From: CALKWS01 sp035302405
Lineage (GTDB): Bacteria; Actinomycetota; Actinomycetes; Actinomycetales; Beutenbergiaceae
Assembly: GCA_035302405.1 (NCBI GenBank)
Contig: DATGSR010000093.1
Span: forward strand, 1 to 8,477
Length of the DNA: 8,477 nt
Direction: 5' to 3'
Numbering within the stretch: the stretch's first letter is position 1; the number at the start of each line of letters is the position of its first letter. Position numbers and translations under genes: made by a program. Shown in pieces: positions 5,715 through 8,477 of this stretch. Under the pieces are notes generated by a model. That model did no database searches, was not told the DNA's origin, and saw only the letters and a list, made by a program, of their open reading frames with translations.

Positions 5715-8213
5715 GTGGACCCTTCGACCAGATTGGACCGGAAACGGTCCCTACCCGGCATCGCGGCCGTGGCCGTGGCCGCCCTGTCCCTGTCCTTGGC
5801 AGGGACCGGACAGGTGGCGCACGCCCAACCCGCGCCCACGCCTTCGGCTGAGCAGCAGTTCGAGGTGATCGACCACGGCATCGCACTGGAGTCGGTGAAC
5901 GCCAGCCAGTCCAACTTGCACACCCTGCGTGATGGCAGGGAGATCACTTACGTGTTCAACTCCGGCCAGCCGGTGAGTCTGAGCGTGGTGGACCTGCACA
6001 GCGGAGACTTGCTCGATCGCCATGAGCTGGAGGGTTACAGCGTCACTGCCGGGCATGTGGTCGATGAGGAGAACGACCTCTTCTACTTCTCGGTGCGATC
6101 ACCCAATGACGGCACGCTGTTCCAGTACGACCCCCACGCCCAGACGGTGACGCAGTTGGCCACCCGGGTAGTGGGGGAGGGCTTCCTGCGATCGATGCTG
6201 ATGCTCGATGGCATTCTCTACGGCACGACGTATCCCAACGCCAAGGTGTACTCCTACGACCCCGCCACTGGCGACATCCACGACTACGGCACTGTCGATG
6301 AGGAGTCCGCTTACGCCTGGGGGTTCGAGGAGATCGACGGCAAACTCTGGGTTGGGACCGGCACGAACCCGACGTTGCGCGAGGTGGACCCGGACAGCGG
6401 AGAAATCACGGACATCCCCTTACCCGACCAGATCCAGGAAACCAAGGACTTCGTCCACGACATTGTCCGCCACGACGACCTGGTGTTCGTGCGGACCTCC
6501 CCCTCCGGCACCCGCAACCTGGCCATCTACGATTTGCAGACCCAGGACTGGTGCTGTGAGGACGTGGGCCTGATGGGCACGTGGTCCGATTCCTCCCACG
6601 ATGGGGCGTTCTACTACATCGTCGGTACCGAAGTGCGCGGGTACGACCTGCAGAACCGCACCGACTTCTCCATCGGGTGGCACGACTCGGACCTGGCGGG
6701 TGAGCAGTCCGGCAGCCACACGCTGCGACTGGTGGAATTGGACGATGAGGCCTACCCCGGCACCACTTTGATGGCTTTCCGCGCCGACGGGGCCGCCTGG
6801 TTCTATAACTTGCAGACCGGAGCCGGCCAGGTGGTGCAGTACCCCATCCAGGGGTCGGCAGCGACGGTCCAGTCGCTGGGGATCGGACCCGACGGCAACC
6901 CCTACGTGGGGCCCTACCTGAGCTCTGGACTGATGTCCCGCCTGGATCACCAAAGCGGTGAACTCCAGACCCTGAACGGCCCGGACCAGGGCGACGCCAT
7001 CGCCACCGTGGGGGACCACTTGGTGGTGGGTACCTACTCCGGCGCCGGTTTCCACGCCGGGGACGTCAGTGCCGAGTGGGACTGGGGAACCAACCCCGAG
7101 CATCTGTTCTCCATCGGCCGGGAGGCCGGCCAGGACCGGGTCTCCGACCTCGTCGACGCCGATGGGCTGGCGGTGGGGGCCACAATCCCGAACTATGGCG
7201 AACTGGGTGGTGCAGTGGTGGTCTTCGACCCCTCCAGGGGCCAGCCGCAGGTGCACCGCGACGTGGTGCCCGGCCACAGCGTGGTCTCCCTGGCTTACCA
7301 GGACGGGTTGATCTACGCCGGAACCTCCATCCACGGAGGCATCGACAGCACCCCGGCCAGCGGACCGGCGGAGTTGTTCATCTGGGACGTCCAGGAGCAG
7401 GAACTAGTGGAATCGGTGGTGCCGGACGAGACCGCCGACATCGTCCACACCCTCACCTTCGACGAGCAGGGCCGGCTGTGGGGTATGACCGACTCCGGCA
7501 CCATGTTCGAGTTCGACACCGATGACCGTCGTGTGGTGAACACCGTGGCAACAGGCTTGCGGAACTCCAACATCTGGGGACGGGTCTCGGAGATGGCGCA
7601 AAGTTCCGTCGACGGACTCATCTACGGTAATGCCGCCTCGCGGTTGTTCACCTTCGACCCCGACACCCACGACTTCACGCTGCTGGAGCCCACGGGGGTG
7701 CGGTACTCGGCGGTCCATGAGGACGGTACGTTCTACTTCACCGATCGAACCAATTTGTTCAGCCTCGTCCCGGCTGGCGCCACCCCGGTGTGCGATGAAA
7801 CGATCACCGGTCGGCAGAACGGAGGGCTGGAGTTCGAATCCGGCAGCCTGTGCATCCAGGACGCCGATGTACGCGGTGGAGTGGAGATCGGAACGGGCGC
7901 TTCGGTGACCATCGCCGATTCCAGTGTGCGAGGCCCGCTGTCCGTGAGCGGTGGGGAACACATACTCATCCGCGACAGTCAGATCCGCGGTCCGGTGAGC
8001 ATTGGTCAGGCAACCGGTGCGGTCGAGGTGAGGGCCAACGATATCCGCGGCCCGGTCGACCTGACCGGGTCAGTGGGGGAGGCGGCCCCGGTGATCAGCG
8101 ATAACGAGATCCGCGGTCCGCTGCGGTGCGTTGACAACGCCGTACCTCCAACCGACGACGGCGTCGCGAACCAGGTCAGCGGGCCTGCCCTCGGCCAGTG
8201 CTCCACCTGGTAA
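5715..8213 (+). CDS. Secreted beta-propeller protein, paralogue C, with C-terminal GP-repeat beta-helix
   Basis: Complete, 832 aa, starting at GTG 5715 behind AAGGAGG. The frame is open upstream to 5517, but that would begin in the operator and place the signal peptide internally. Residues 1-37 are a signal peptide (RLDRKR, then AAVAVAALSLSLAG, AHA|QP). Residues about 55-690 carry propeller blades matching paralogue B almost block for block: FYFSVRSPNDGTLFQYDP, LYGTTYPNAKVYSYDPATGD, EWDWGTNPEH, IPNYGELGGAV and YAGTSIHGGIDSTP. An adjacent cysteine pair (DWCCEDVG) lies in the region where paralogue A also has cysteine. Residues 693-832 form the beta-helix: seven turns marked by GP or GG (VRGP, IRGP), with cysteines at 693, 713, 805 and 829. 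It has one more turn, about 22 residues, than paralogue B. The gene is divergent from B and shares its operators; a hairpin follows 28 nt after the TAA. No active site is recognised, and a role in extracellular carbohydrate handling is inference. Confidence 0.92.
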   Translation: MDPSTRLDRKRSLPGIAAVAVAALSLSLAGTGQVAHAQPAPTPSAEQQFEVIDHGIALESVNASQSNLHTLRDGREITYVFNSGQPVSLSVVDLHSGDLLDRHELEGYSVTAGHVVDEENDLFYFSVRSPNDGTLFQYDPHAQTVTQLATRVVGEGFLRSMLMLDGILYGTTYPNAKVYSYDPATGDIHDYGTVDEESAYAWGFEEIDGKLWVGTGTNPTLREVDPDSGEITDIPLPDQIQETKDFVHDIVRHDDLVFVRTSPSGTRNLAIYDLQTQDWCCEDVGLMGTWSDSSHDGAFYYIVGTEVRGYDLQNRTDFSIGWHDSDLAGEQSGSHTLRLVELDDEAYPGTTLMAFRADGAAWFYNLQTGAGQVVQYPIQGSAATVQSLGIGPDGNPYVGPYLSSGLMSRLDHQSGELQTLNGPDQGDAIATVGDHLVVGTYSGAGFHAGDVSAEWDWGTNPEHLFSIGREAGQDRVSDLVDADGLAVGATIPNYGELGGAVVVFDPSRGQPQVHRDVVPGHSVVSLAYQDGLIYAGTSIHGGIDSTPASGPAELFIWDVQEQELVESVVPDETADIVHTLTFDEQGRLWGMTDSGTMFEFDTDDRRVVNTVATGLRNSNIWGRVSEMAQSSVDGLIYGNAASRLFTFDPDTHDFTLLEPTGVRYSAVHEDGTFYFTDRTNLFSLVPAGATPVCDETITGRQNGGLEFESGSLCIQDADVRGGVEIGTGASVTIADSSVRGPLSVSGGEHILIRDSQIRGPVSIGQATGAVEVRANDIRGPVDLTGSVGEAAPVISDNEIRGPLRCVDNAVPPTDDGVANQVSGPALGQCSTW

Positions 8214-8241
8214 GTCGGCGCTGATCTCACAAGCGGAACGG

Positions 8242-8277
8242 CCGCGGGGCCCGGACGATTACGTCCGGGCCCCGCGG
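8242..8277 (+). terminator. Strong terminator hairpin of paralogue C
   Basis: Sixteen perfectly paired bases (CCGCGGGGCCCGGACG at 8242-8257 with its complement at 8262-8277) enclose an ATTA loop, 28 nt after the stop codon. There is no U-tract. Because the partial gene at the right edge converges on it, the hairpin may serve both strands. Confidence 0.8.
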
Positions 8278-8281
8278 GTGC

Positions 8282-8323
8282 GCTCAACTCGTTCGCTACC
8301 GAGCTCAACCCGTTCGCTACCGA
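8282..8323. repeat. 21-bp tandem duplication between convergent genes
   Basis: Two abutting 21-bp copies (8282-8302 and 8303-8323) begin GCTCAAC and end CGTTCGCTACCGA. They differ at a single base (T at 8289, C at 8310). They lie just behind the terminator hairpin. I see no gene here, and the copies are probably a slippage duplication. Confidence 0.75.
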
Positions 8324-8383
8324 AGGCCGGCCGGGTCCATGCCGCCTGCAAGAACTCGCGTTCGCAGCGATCGGCGGGAAGCC

Positions 8384-8477
8384 TCAGGGTCTTGCCAAGT
8401 GATCGTGCAACCACCAGGAGCACGCCGCCACCACATGGGCCGGCATGGGGTGGCCGTTGTTGTGCACGAGTACCTCG
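8384..8477 (-). CDS. C-terminal end of a convergent gene, possibly an alpha/beta hydrolase (partial)
   Basis: On the minus strand the frame gives 30 codons and a TGA at 8384-8386; the rest of the gene lies beyond the right edge. The peptide starts EVLVHNNGHPMPAHVV, continues with AACSWWLHDHL and ends ARP. The HNNGHPMP stretch followed by an amphipathic helix with WWL resembles the catalytic-histidine segment and last helix of alpha/beta hydrolases such as esterases. With so short a fragment, the family call is weak. The coding call rests on protein-like composition and on the position opposite the terminator of paralogue C. Confidence 0.5.
   Translation of the reverse strand, partial: EVLVHNNGHPMPAHVVAACSWWLHDHLARP

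Noticed and set aside
1..8477. tRNA, rRNA, transposase or integrase sequences, or attachment sites
   Set aside because: None could be recognised on either strand. The three paralogues look like ordinary gene duplication with divergence, without mobile-element ends.

Overview
The window is high-GC DNA with actinobacterial features: strong G/C preference at third codon positions, GTG and TTG starts, -10 elements of the TAnnnT type, and long GC-rich terminator hairpins without U-tracts. It most resembles an actinomycete chromosome segment, perhaps from the Micrococcales; the genus cannot be read from the sequence.

Layout. (1) Positions 1-2217, minus strand: a secreted protein (paralogue A), cut by the left edge after 739 codons. 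(2) 2218-2825: a 608-bp non-coding stretch with A's long leader, its promoter and two LacI-type operator candidates, then five tandem 24-bp repeats and a perfect 34-bp palindrome that probably terminates the next gene. (3) 2826-5267, minus strand: paralogue B, 813 aa, complete, TTG start. (4) 5268-5714: a 447-bp divergent control region with two identical perfect palindromes (TGCAAGCGATTGCA), one on B's -10/+1 region and one in the spacer of a candidate promoter for the next gene. (5) 5715-8213, plus strand: paralogue C, 832 aa, complete, GTG start. (6) 8214-8383: a 16-bp-stem terminator hairpin and a 21-bp tandem duplication. (7) 8384-8477, minus strand: the last 30 codons of a convergent gene, possibly an alpha/beta hydrolase.

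The three large genes are diverged members of one family. Each has a Sec-type signal peptide followed by about 650 residues of repeated beta-propeller-like blades. Shared landmarks include YG.TYPNA, WDWGTNP and YAGTSI.GG. The C-termini differ: B and C end in a short GP-repeat beta-helix with four cysteines, while A runs into a helical FIMAH-like domain.

Palindromes of the TGCAA.CG.TTGCA type sit at all three candidate promoters. This suggests that one LacI/GalR-family repressor, not encoded here, controls the group, and that the proteins act outside the cell in sensing, binding or breaking down a carbohydrate. No catalytic residues could be identified, so the biochemical role remains open.
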